Translations under genes and position numbers: made by a program
Assembly: GCA_015680685.1 (NCBI GenBank)
Contig: MNCI01002295.1
Location: 104,116-128,958, forward strand
Reading direction: 5' to 3'
Length of the DNA: 24,843 nt
Source of the DNA: Gnetum montanum
Taxonomy: Eukaryota > Streptophyta > Gnetopsida > Gnetales > Gnetaceae
Notes under the pieces: generated by a model
Told to the model about the DNA's origin: nothing
What the model saw: only the letters and a program-made list of their open reading frames with translations
The model's database searches: none
Part shown: one piece after another, positions 7,111-16,180 of the stretch
Position numbering within the stretch: the first letter of the stretch is position 1
Layout: each line of letters opens with the position of its first letter

Positions 7111-8917
7111 TAGACTCTTGTAAGTGTGACATCATAGGGCAACATCCCTTTGGATGTTTATATTAACCAATGTCACAAGCAACATCTTCTTCAGAATTTG
7201 TCTCCACAACTTTCTCTACAGCAATAGTTTTGCCCTTACCTCTTAGCTAGGCATGTTCAACTTATTTTAACCTCCTACGATTACGATCACTATTTTTCTC
7301 TTTGGATTTTTTAGCAATCTTCATATCAGTTTGGAATTCTTCATCCAAAGAGTCCCATAATTCATGAACCTTTATCGAAATATTAGAAACAAATGTTTTA
7401 TATGGGCAAGATTTTTCTATTCACCACTTCATCGAGTGGTGACTTCTCATCATCATAAAATCAAACCTCCCATTTCCTACTAAAAGGATCCCTATTATAC
7501 TCTTTTGCACTTTTTCTTTTTTGCAATCCACCTTCTTATTTTGCTACCTACTCTATCAGCCTTTGTATTTGATGATCTCTTAGTTCAAATAGCCTCCCTT
7601 AGGCATACACCCCAAGAGTTCTTTTAGTTTCTACTCTAAGCGCATCTATAATGTGGTGAAGTTGTTTCCTCTAAGAATACCCATGCCCAGGGCATCAATA
7701 TAAGAGTGAATAATATTTTCCCATAGTAGCATCCAAGGGTTCATGTGTTTCTTATTTCCATCCTTGGATTTTCCTCCTTAGATTGGACACTCTAGAGTAC
7801 ATTTGATATTTGTCATTGAATAGTTCCAACATGGTAATCCATCTGTAGATACATTTTGGCCCCAAGGACTGGTACCAACTTTTAACATCATTGATGAGTG
7901 TCCTAGGAAATAGCTTGAGTTTTTTCCATACATATTTTATGTTTTGTAAGACACAAGCATCATGGAAAGCTTGTAGATGTGTCTGTGGATCAAAGTTGTG
8001 TCCCCCCAAAAATCTTGGAATATTATTCATGTCTAAGTAGTTGATTCAATTATCTTTCATATGCCTAGTGGGAATTCTAATGACCTCTGTGATGTTAAGC
8101 ATACTTCTAGTCACCAATAGAGGTTCCTCATCATGATTATGTCAATAATTTTGATGACGGTTCATGCTACCTCTACATTCTTGATGGCCTTGATGGTCAT
8201 TATTATCTCATTGATTACCTTCATCTTGATTATTTTGATTGTAACTTCTATGAGAATAGGTAGATGAAGAGGAATGTTTAGAATTAGATGAAGAGGATGG
8301 AGAGGAAGGTGGACCACCACTACCACCATGGTATCTAGCACCATGATTCTACTCATTACAACCATCATCCTTGGATCACTTGATATTGTGATGTTTGCGT
8401 GAGTCCCTACCTTGACTGTCACTATTTCTCAAACCTATTTTATGAATAGTTGACCATAGGTTTAGGGTCACACCCTCATTACTAATAACAAGGATGGATA
8501 ATCTTCATGTTGAGAACCTTCAAAGGGACGATCCTCATTATCATCTTAATCTAGTAGGAATAAGGGATCAGTGAAATGTTTCTCCTTCATAGCCTCATGG
8601 TGCTCCTCTAAATGTCAATCTTTCTTGTGTTTTGTTTTCATGGGATGGTAGTCCTAAGTGTCATAATTATTCACAACATATTCCTCGTGAAGATCTAGAA
8701 TGCCTAAGTTCTTAAGAGTTTGAAACAGCATCTCAAGTACATATCAATTAGGGGGTAAGATAATGTTACCCTCCATATCACATCATCATAGCTACTCATC
8801 CTGATGTAGGATGAAGGTGAAGTCTAGTATATACTCATCTGGATGAGTATATACCACTTTGCACTCCTACAAGACCAATGGTTTGACATCTTCATGCCTA
8901 TGAGAAGAAGAAGACAT
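7111..8917 (-). pseudogene. Element B gag
   Basis: Capsid/nucleocapsid gene. The start is ATG at 8917 in a serine-rich N-terminus (M-S-S-S-S-H) and is shared with C. An N-terminal block reads Y-T-H-P-D-E-Y-I at about 8830-8854. The capsid core is open at 7752-8030 and matches the retrotransposon gag domain: H-L-Q-A-F-H-D-A-C, K-L-K-L-F-P-R-T-L, W-Y-Q-S-L-G, then L-E-L-F-N-D-K-Y. The zinc knuckle (7139-7178) is damaged: the second Cys is Gly and a stop splits it, but H-P-K-G-C-C remains. Many stops and shifts; not functional. Confidence 0.8.
8827..8854. repeat. 28-bp palindrome inside the gag start region (B)
   Basis: GTATATACTCATC (8827-8839) and GATGAGTATATAC (8842-8854) are perfect 13-base complements around a 2-base centre. 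It lies 63-90 bases after the gag ATG and encodes Y-T-H-P-D-E-Y-I. C has the counterpart at 15046-15073. Confidence 0.9.
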
Positions 8918-8934
8918 TTTGCAATATGAAGGCA

Positions 8935-9167
8935 TATGACATTGTCTTCCCAATTACACTTGTGAAACACATGGTATGTTTAAGTGTAATTGAGGCATAG
9001 AATTTTTATAGTTTTATCTTTTATAGTCTTAGTTCTTGAATAGAGATAAAAAAAGGTAATTTAATGGCTAATTCAATGTAACTAACCAATTGACCTCTAG
9101 CTAATCCTAACATAAGTATTTCGTCCCACTTTCCATACACGTCTTCAACCCATGTATCCACTACTGG
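8935..9167 (-). mobile_element. Element B 5' LTR, proximal piece
   Basis: It aligns with the U5-side body of the family LTR. At its low end, LTR sequence (about 8941-8952) runs straight into a short stretch before the gag ATG: about 120 bp of LTR end plus the primer-binding site are missing. At its high end it is cut by element C and resumes at 16181. Confidence 0.8.
9163..9167. repeat. Target-site duplication of C, left copy
   Basis: ACTGG directly precedes C's terminal TGATGAG and repeats at 16176-16180. Confidence 0.88.
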
Positions 9168-9953
9168 TGATGAGTGGCAAGATACCCCTACACTCAACCA
9201 TACGAATACGAGCGTAGCACGTGTGATCTGGTCGAACTCCATAGACTAAGTGCCTACACACCTCATGGAACACTTAGGGTTAATCATTCATTGTCTTCCC
9301 AAACTTACTTGTAGTTGTCACGGTGTATGGTTAAGTAAGTCCGAGGTATATGATTTTTATGCTTTTTCTGTTTTTGTCTCCTATGCTAACAAGGTGAAGG
9401 GTTGAGAAACCAATTACTAACTCTAACTAATTAACTAAGTCTAAATTAACCTAGCATGAGCATCTATTCCCACTTACCGTACACACCCTGAACTGATGCA
9501 ACCTTGGCTACCAAACACTAATCGTTGCTAGGATCACCAAGCATAACGCACATGGTCAAAGTGGTCATACTGAGGCACTTAACTAGGAGAGAAGGATTGA
9601 GAGAGATAATAAAGCAATTAAATAACAAATAATAAATAAGAATAAATAAAATCCTAATTAGCATATTCCATGTACTGCAAGGTTTATCCAAGAAGCTCAT
9701 CTTTATTGCCGTACAAAAACTTGTGTTTAGGTACAATGTCTGCTCAAATAAAGATTTGTTCACTTTAGGACTCCTACTGCGAGCACATGGAAAATATTCT
9801 ATCTCTAGAGTGATCAATCTACTAGAGTTTCCCTACTGTCTATCCTAGGATGAGGAAACAAGGGAGAGCCGCCTCTTATTTATAGATATGGTAGCACACT
9901 GCGATATCACGTACAGGATATCGCAGGGGAAGACGTGATATCGCGTCCCATCA
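9168..9953 (-). mobile_element. 3' LTR of element C (786 bp)
   Basis: On the minus strand it starts TGATGGGACG at 9953 and ends ACTCATCA at 9168. TATAAATA lies at 9877-9884 and AATAAA at 9702-9707. Its U3 holds three GATATC-type motifs (about 9900-9950), against eight in the 5' LTR, which explains most of the 65-bp length difference. Confidence 0.92.
9877..9884 (-). promoter_or_regulatory. TATA box, 3' LTR of C
   Basis: TATAAATA on the minus strand, matched in position in A, E and C's other LTR. Confidence 0.65.
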
Positions 9954-9966
9954 TACCCCCATGACT
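9954..9966 (-). other. Polypurine tract of element C
   Basis: On the minus strand AGTCATGGGGGTA ends directly at the 3' LTR. It is identical to A's and E's tracts and marks the plus-strand primer site. Confidence 0.75.
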
Positions 9967-11764
9967 GAATGAAAACTCATCCTCAAGTTCCTTACAATAA
10001 TATCGGGAGGGTATGGGATTATTGACTTAAATGAAACTAATGGGGTGACATGTGAATAGATCATCATTACAAGACTCAACAAACTAGTGTTCATGACAAC
10101 AAGGGTGAACACCTTCTTACATTGACATCAGGCCTTAGTTGGCAGTTGAGAAAGAGATAGAAAAAGAAGTATTGCTGCTGCCAATGCCAAGATTACACCT
10201 TTTTTTTCCATCCATAAGCACGCCATCGATCTTGCTCCTTGCATCGCTACTTCAACATTGCTCCATTCCAAGTGCTCCTTCCAAATCCAGTTCATTGTTG
10301 CATGATCACCATCTGCACATACAACACAGTCTTATATTACCAAGGGTAAATAAATTATCATGTAATTGATACCTTGCTTCAGTGTAAGTTCATTGGCTGA
10401 GTTGTGGTATGGCTGATTGCGAATCTAGAGATATAATAATGATGACTACTAAAGGTGTAGGGATTAGAAGAAAATAAAAAAAATTGGGGCCCATACCCCC
10501 ATGACTAATCGCAAACCTCCAGTAGCAATAGAATGGAGAAAGAATAAGAACAAGAAGATGGATGGAAAGAGACAACTAAGACATTGATGAAATGGATGTT
10601 AAGATAGAAATGAACAAATAAAATTAATTGCAAAATGTTAAGGAAAAGAATTTAACTGATGCACCAAATAGGAATGTTAGTGGATCCTCCCCAAAGTAGG
10701 CTCATGCCCTTAATGCCCTAACAATCCCACATTCAAAGAGTCCGTAGGCTCTGGGAATGTCATTTGGAACAAGATTTAAAGTCTTAACCATAAGAATTTA
10801 CCTAAAAGAAAATAATGTGTCAACTAAAATATATACTAATGATACAACCGGAAATGAGGTGAACAATGGAGAGAAGGGTGGAGAGAAGAGAATAGAATGG
10901 AATCCCAAGAACAAGGTGGTGTACAACCCCTTATGTATTTCATGATTAATGTGACTTGGAAAATCTCATTCCAACTCTGGCCTCAAACCAACCACATCCA
11001 GTGACTTCACATCAATGCATTTTGCCAATCCATCATCTTGAATAACAAGAATGCATCTCCAAAGAGCCACCACCATTCTGATAAAACAAAAGAGGAGAGA
11101 ATGGGAAGTAATAAGAGCCTTAGTTAGAGGAAACATTTTTAGTTTCATAACCAATGCTTGTAGCCCAAAGGATTATTTTGTCTATGGGGTGTGCTTTGAA
11201 TTCTCACTTTTTTTTTCTTTTTTTCTTTGTTTGTTTTTTTTTTCTTTTTTTTCTTTTTTTTTTCTTTTTGGATTTTGTGTTTTTATGCGTGAGAACCACA
11301 CCATGCAAAGACTTCTTATTTTTATTGACTCAGCTTCCGATAATTGGGTAACATCGAAATGGTAAGAAAACTCAAGAAGAAAACATCCAAGCACCCAAGA
11401 GAATGTCTAACACAAATGCATCAAGTTCCCTTGAAGTCACACCCTTTTCAATCCTTAAGTCCTTCCTTAGTTTGAGAAATACCCATTCACCAATTCGTTA
11501 GAGTTCTTATTAGAAAGGACTGTACATTTCCAAGCTAAGAGAGACCATAGAACTTATGAATGAATGGATGAAGTGGACTCATTGCCTACCATATCAAAAG
11601 AACATACCTTAGTATCAACATCATAACTTAAAGGTAAAAACCAAACATTAGCAATCAATAAGAAAACACTTCATACCATGGTGAAGAACACTTATTGGGA
11701 GACAAACTTACAAGGTGGGTAACACACACACAAACACACACAAAAATTGGAAAAGTATAACGAT
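9967..11764 (-). other. Element C 3' non-coding region
   Basis: Homologous to A's 1400-2661 plus 4071-4600. No convincing coding frame is seen. It contains the uninterrupted counterpart of F's insertion site (about 10456-10468), a second AGTCATGGGGG motif (10496-10506) and a T-rich run (11204-11268) that yields spurious Phe-rich frames. Confidence 0.7.
10456..10468 (-). other. Empty site matching the F insertion point
   Basis: Read on the minus strand, CTAATCCCTACAC corresponds to A's CTA-ACCCC / TACAC context without any inserted LTR, showing the ancestral state of the site. Confidence 0.75.
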
Positions 11765-12060
11765 GTTGTAAAACAAAAAACAAAAAAAGTTAAAGAAATT
11801 TGTAAAACAAAAATGTGCAAAACATAAACTTGTAAAACAAAAATATGTAAAACAAAAACATGTAAAACAAAAATGTGTAAAACAAAAAATTGTAAAACAA
11901 AAACATGTAAAAAAAATGTGTAAGAGAAAAATGTGTAAAACAAAAACGTGTAAGACAAAAAACATGTAAGACAAAAATGTTTAAAACAAAAACGTGTAAG
12001 AAAAAAATGTGTAAAACAAAAACATGTAAAACAACAATGTGTTAAACAAAAAATGTAAAA
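11765..12060 (-). repeat. 15-bp minisatellite in C's 3' region
   Basis: About 18-20 imperfect units of TGTAAAACAAAAATG type (plus-strand form), mostly 15 bp with some 13-16 bp units. Variation falls mainly in the last three bases (ATG, ACA, ACG). Translated on the minus strand it makes overlapping Phe/Leu/Val-rich open frames that are artefacts. Element A has only one or two units at the same place, so the array expanded in C's line or shrank in A's. Confidence 0.9.
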
Positions 12061-12180
12061 GAACTAAGGGCCTCCAATGATTAGCATAGGTGGCCATCTC
12101 CCCCATGACTGAATCAAAAGGGAGAGATCTAAAATAATGAGCACCTGTTTGAATTTCGTAACAGTGCCCAACTACTCCCA
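12061..12180 (-). other. Junction of protease linker and 3' region in C
   Basis: On the minus strand the protease linker runs into the 3' region at AGTCATGGGGGAGATGG (motif 12100-12110). In A the same sequence follows integrase. RT, RNase H and integrase are therefore absent between these points. Confidence 0.75.
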
Positions 12181-12416
12181 ATTGATGTTTTTAGGTTAAG
12201 GGGTGGAAGTTGGTGATGCTCATATTCCAATGTGTCTATACCTTCATTGTTAACATGAGTTTCCTCAGTTCGTTCTGTGCATATTGGTTTGCTCTTCCTA
12301 GTAGCTATCAACCATGGGGTGTCTACTACTAGTGTGCTTGCTACATATAGGCACCTTTGAATTTTTGTTTCTTGGGCACACTGATTACATGGAAGAGATG
12401 CTGAGCATTCTTCCAT
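12129..12416 (-). pseudogene. Element C post-protease linker frame
   Basis: An open frame of 95 codons. Its first part (C-N-Q-C-A-x-E, then L-Y-x-x-A-T/S) matches the region after protease in element B near 5800-5920. After roughly residue 50 it no longer follows B, marking where pol was lost. It is not a separate gene but the remains of a Gag-Pol polyprotein joined to 3'-region sequence. Confidence 0.55.
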
Positions 12417-12499
12417 GTCATCATCCTCTATGTCACTATATGTGATGCATGGAACTCTCTTCTTCTTGATCTTTCCATATATGTTTACTTTAGATATCT

Positions 12500-12800
12500 A
12501 CAAGGAAAGATTGCGGATCCCTAGGTACGCATCTACTGTACTCATCCATGGCCTTCCCATTATGATTGGGAAGTCCCCTTCATTGTTGTTAAATTAAATC
12601 ACCAGGAAATCAGTGGGTATGACCAACCACACACAGTGGTAACTATGTCCTCCACCAATCCCAAGGAAATGGTGATGGACTGGTCAACCAGCTCAAGTTG
12701 AATGTTGCTCTTCTTAAGTTGGGGCAGGTTCCAGGCTTGATACATTTCTCATGATATTAAATTGACTCTAGAACCTAAGTTAAGAAGAGCCTTATGTGGT
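12500..12800 (-). pseudogene. Element C aspartic protease (inactive)
   Basis: The catalytic loop reads L-L-N-L-G-S-R-V-N-L-I-S: the expected D-L-G of Athila-like proteases has Asp replaced by Asn (codon 12779-12781), which should abolish catalysis. L-E-L-V-D-Q, L-G-L-V-E-D-I-V and F-P-I-I-M-G-R-P-W follow in order. At least two in-frame stops are present. The parallel with B's protease is close, and the two copies have lost different catalytic residues. Confidence 0.75.
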
Positions 12801-13564
12801 TTGTTCTTGGTGATTTGTAAATAGATTAAGGAACTCCCAGGGTTAGATAGTTTTCTGGGAAGATGGCCTACCTTGATCTAGTCGATTATGGTATGTGTTA
12901 ACATAATCGTATGCATGAAGCTCTGCTGTTGGACTGAAGGGTGCTCCGATGTTTTATTTGTTGAAGGAGTGTTCCTAGACTCAACCACTTATTGTGAGAG
13001 CTTTTCTGGGCTCCTGGTTCTGAAGAAATGTCTTCTCTTTTTACAGTTGTTAGAACCAGCAGCGGGTTGAATGTTTAATACTCTCGTAGCGTTTCATTGT
13101 CGCAGTTGAGTAGAGAGTTCCCCTTGCATTGTTGGAGCAAGTTGTATGGGAACTACAAGTGGAAGAGGTGTGAATAGAGTTGGAGGATGGGATGAATGTG
13201 GAATGTCTCCTAGAGGAGAAGGAGTCCTCCTAAAGTACTCCCAAACTTCGTAGTGACATTGGGGAGTTGTGTGATCCATAGAGTCATTTGGAGAAATCGG
13301 CTATTGCACATAATATCCATATGGGTCTGGCTACTGGTACAACTACTATTGTGTTGGTGGTGGCATCCCCCATGACTATGGGTATTGCCACTGTTGATGC
13401 TATCCGATGGGTTGTGGTGGAGTTCCACTTGGATAGTACATTAATGGTTGTTGGAACTTCCTTGGGTTACCTTGTGGATAAGGTAACCTTCGGGGTTTTT
13501 TCCATTGGTTAAGTCTCGGATTAAGTGCGTACATCCTAGACTCCTGTAGAGGTGAGATGATTGG

Positions 13565-13603
13565 ACAACATCCCTTAGGATGGTCATATTGGCAGATCTC
13601 ACA
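13565..13603 (-). other. Gag CCHC zinc knuckle (element C)
   Basis: Spacing is CX2CX3HX4C (or CX2CX3HX3C with the other of two adjacent cysteines). Such knuckles in the nucleocapsid part of Gag bind the element's RNA. Confidence 0.75.
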
Positions 13604-15045
13604 TCCACCGTCATCGTCTGTGTCAGAATCCACAACTTCATCGGAGGTAGTAATTTTCCCCTTACCCTTGTTATGTGCAAGGCCTGAATTTCTCCGCTTT
13701 GTCTTATCTTTTTCACTACTTCATTCCTTCTTAGACTCTTCTATGATTTTTAAAAAAGTTTCAAGTCTAGAGTCTAAGGAATCCCACAATTGGTACACCT
13801 TAGCTAATACTTTGGTTGTTAGTTTTTGAATCAGCAAGGTTTTTTTCTTCACCAACTCTTCGAGTGGTGACTCATCCTCCTCATCACAAAATTTCACTCC
13901 CTTCTTTCAAAGGGAGGGATCATGGTTGTATTCTTTCGCACTCTCTCTTTTTCGTAGCTCACCTTATTCTTTGGCTACTTGCTCCAACAAGTGATGTATC
14001 TCATGGGCTCTAAGTTCTAATAGTCTCCCTTGGGCATAAGGCCCAAGGGTTCTCCTAGTCTCATGTCTAAGCTAAAGTTGGTCCCGTTGAGCGTATCCAT
14101 GGCCCACGCAACGATGTAAAAATGCATAGTAGTGGCCCATGGTAGCATCCAAGGGTTCATGAGTACCTTGCTTCCATCCTTGGATCTGCTTATGCAAATT
14201 AGACACTCTGGAATACGTTTGATACTTATCATTGAAGAGTTCTAACATCGTACTCCACCTCCTAATGGTTTTTAGCTCTAAGGATTGGTATCAACTCTCT
14301 GCTTCCTTAATGAGTGTCCTAGGAAACAACTTAAGTTTCTGCGACTTATTTTCTATGTTCTACAAGATGCAGGCATCATGGAATGCCTGTAACTAATGTT
14401 GCATATTTGAGTTGTATCCCCCTTCGAAGTGTGGGATATTGTTCATGTCTAAGCATTTGATTCGACTATCTCATTGATGCCTTATTGGAATTCTTACTAC
14501 CTCTGTTATATCAAGCATACTCTAGGTGGCAAGTAGGGGCTCGTCATGATCATCTCTTTCATGAAACCTGTGATGTCTTCACTGTTCCCTACTTTCCCTT
14601 TATTCATGCCCTTGTCCTCTCTCTTGACTTTCTCATCAAGGTCTCTTATTTTGTCTACCTCTATCCTTACCGTTATGTTCATGATGGCTGCACCCAGATG
14701 TGGAATGAGAGGGTGAGTGATGGGATGAAGGGAAAGAGGAAGGAGAACCATTGTCATGATGATTCTTCTTTCCTTCTCTTCAGCTGCTATAGCCTTGATC
14801 GTAATAACGATCTAAGTACCCATCCTTATCATGAGTTGTTGTTCCCTCTGTGAATAGTTGGCGTTCATAATTCCTCATGTCAAAGTCTTTCGCAATGTAT
14901 TCAACATATAGTTATGTCATGCCTATCCATGCCAAGGCACGAAGGAGCATGGTTAGGACTGATCGATCTGGAGGTAACACGATGTTACCTTGCAAATCTC
15001 TCCATTGTAGCTATTCGTCTTGATGGAGGATAAAGGTAAAGTTCG

Positions 15046-15073
15046 GTATATACTCATCGGGATGAGTATAGAC
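15046..15073. repeat. 28-bp palindrome inside the gag start region (C)
   Basis: TATACTCATC (15049-15058) pairs perfectly with GATGAGTATA (15061-15070). One mismatch and two further pairs extend the arms to 13 bases. It lies at the codons matching B's 8827-8854. Confidence 0.88.
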
Positions 15074-15181
15074 TATCCGATATTGTTGAGGACTTGGCAG
15101 ATTTTGGTTATGTGTTTTTGATCACCAACTGTTTCATGTATTATCCCTAGGCAATGAATTACCTTTGTTAGAAGAAGACAT

Positions 15182-15306
15182 TGTTATTTATTGGTGTGCT
15201 ATTTTATCGTTATATAAATTTTTATTTTAATTAACCCAAAGGTTTGTTTAGGCTCCCAACGATGTCAGTGATATCCTATGTTCTATTCGGCGCACAAACA
15301 CTTAGT
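15182..15306 (-). other. Untranslated leader of element C
   Basis: A short leader lies between the primer-binding site and the gag ATG. It is AT-rich with no other feature visible. Together with the gag palindrome it would be the expected packaging region. Confidence 0.6.
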
Positions 15307-15323
15307 CCCTGGCAACGATGCCA
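15307..15323 (-). other. Primer-binding site of C, tRNA-Asp type
   Basis: The minus strand reads TGGCATCGTTGCCAGGG, one base after the LTR's CA. It matches the complement of the plant tRNA-Asp(GTC) 3' end at 14 of 17 positions. Two of the three differences are what CpG deamination would give. This tRNA is a usual primer of Athila-like elements. Confidence 0.78.
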
Positions 15324-16019
15324 ATGATGAGTGCCGAGATATCCCTACACTCAACCATACGAATATGAGTGTAGCACACGTGATCCGGTTGAACTCCATA
15401 GACTAAGTGCCTACACGCCTCATGGAACACTTAGGGATAATCATTCGTTGTCTTCCCAGACTTACTTGTAGTTGTTACGGTGTATGGTTAAGTAAGTCCA
15501 GGGTATATGATTCTTACGCTTCTTATGTTTTTGTCTCCTATGCTAACAAGGTGAAGGGTTGAGAAACTAATTACTAACTCTAACTAATGAACTAAGTCTA
15601 GATTAATCTAGCATCAACATCCATTCCCACTTACCATACACACCCTGAACCGATGCAACCTTGGCTACCAAATGCTAATCGTTGCTGGGATCACCAAGCG
15701 TAACACACGTGCTCGAAGTGGTCATGCTAAGGCACTTAACTAGGAGAGAAGGGTTGAGAGAGATAATAAAGCAATTAAATAACAATAAATAAAATCCTAA
15801 TTAGCCTATTCCATGTACTACAAGGTTTATCCAAGAAGCTCGTCTTTATTGCCGTATACAAACTTGTGTTCAGGTACAATGTCTACTCGAATAAAGATCC
15901 GTTCACTTTAGGACTCCTACTATGGGCACATGGAAAATATTGTATATTTGGAGTGATCAATCTACCAGAGTTTCCCTACTATCCAACCTAGGATGAGAAA
16001 ACAAGGGAGAGTTGCCTCT

Positions 16020-16027
16020 TATTTATA
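16020..16027 (-). promoter_or_regulatory. TATA box, 5' LTR of C
   Basis: TATAAATA on the minus strand, about 150 bases into the LTR, directly after the palindrome array. Confidence 0.68.
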
Positions 16028-16039
16028 GATATGGCAGCG

Positions 16040-16172
16040 CACCGCGATATCGCGTAGGCGATATTGCATGGGAAGACGCGATATTGTGTATGTGATATCG
16101 TGAGGGATGCAATATCGCAACGAACGCAATATCGCATACACAATATCACGGCCCATGTGATATCGCATCCCA
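16040..16172. repeat. GATATC palindrome array in C's U3
   Basis: Eight copies of a GCGATATCGC-like motif in about 130 bases, including a perfect 12-bp palindrome CGCGATATCGCG near 16044. The other LTR of the same element has three copies. Confidence 0.85.
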
Positions 16173-16175
16173 TCA

Positions 16176-16180
16176 ACTGG
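16176..16180. repeat. Target-site duplication of C, right copy
   Basis: ACTGG, identical to 9163-9167. Confidence 0.88.

Larger units (their letters stand above)
5418..9167 (-). mobile_element. Element B: gag-protease-RT start plus LTR remnant
   Basis: On the minus strand, from high to low coordinate: an LTR piece (9167-8935), gag from ATG at 8917, protease (about 6335-6010) and the start of the RT frame (about 5790-5418). The RT frame stops where the LTR of element A begins. The LTR piece continues at 16181-16755, on the far side of inserted element C. The primer-binding site, the LTR 3' end and most of the leader are deleted. Every frame carries stops. The rest of B's pol and its 3' LTR should lie left of the window, beyond A. 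Confidence 0.83.
12900..15181 (-). pseudogene. Element C gag
   Basis: Starts at ATG 15181 (M-S-S-S-N), about 145 bases after the LTR. The N-terminal block contains V-Y-T-H-P-D-E-Y-I-P and L-P-P-D-R-S-V-L (about 14950-15075). The capsid core lies at about 14020-14440: M-N-N-I-P-H-F, L-Q-A-F-H-D-A-C, K-L-K-L-F-P-R-T-L, L-E-L-F-N-D-K-Y, Y-S-R-V-S-N-L. A zinc knuckle, C-E-I-C-Q-Y-D-H-P-K-G-C-C, is intact at 13565-13603 and follows an Asp-rich patch. A Pro-rich tail leads to protease. Scattered stops make it a pseudogene, though it is less damaged than B's gag. Confidence 0.82.
9168..16175 (-). mobile_element. Element C: LTR retrotransposon with gag-protease only
   Basis: This is a complete 7008-bp minus-strand insertion: 5' LTR 15325-16175, primer-binding site 15307-15323, gag from 15181, protease about 12800-12500, non-coding 3' region, polypurine tract 9954-9966 and 3' LTR 9168-9953. 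ACTGG flanks both ends, and the sequences outside join into one LTR of element B. No RT, RNase H or integrase lies between protease and the 3' region, so it depended on a partner or lost pol later. By eye the two LTRs differ at about 9% of roughly 600 aligned bases, mostly transitions, so the insertion is old. Confidence 0.92.
15325..16175 (-). mobile_element. 5' LTR of element C (851 bp)
   Basis: On the minus strand it starts TGATGGGATG at 16175 and ends ACTCATCA at 15325. TATAAATA lies at 16020-16027 and AATAAA at 15845-15850. The U3 start carries eight rATATy-core palindromic motifs (about 16040-16165). Confidence 0.92.

Noticed and set aside
11692-11974. Two overlapping minus-strand open frames rich in Phe, Leu and Val, resembling membrane proteins
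   Set aside because: They are translations of the 15-bp minisatellite; the period keeps several frames open and there is no domain or conserved start.
14485-14853. Plus-strand open frame of 122 codons
   Set aside because: It is antisense to element C's gag, whose motifs on the minus strand explain the region.
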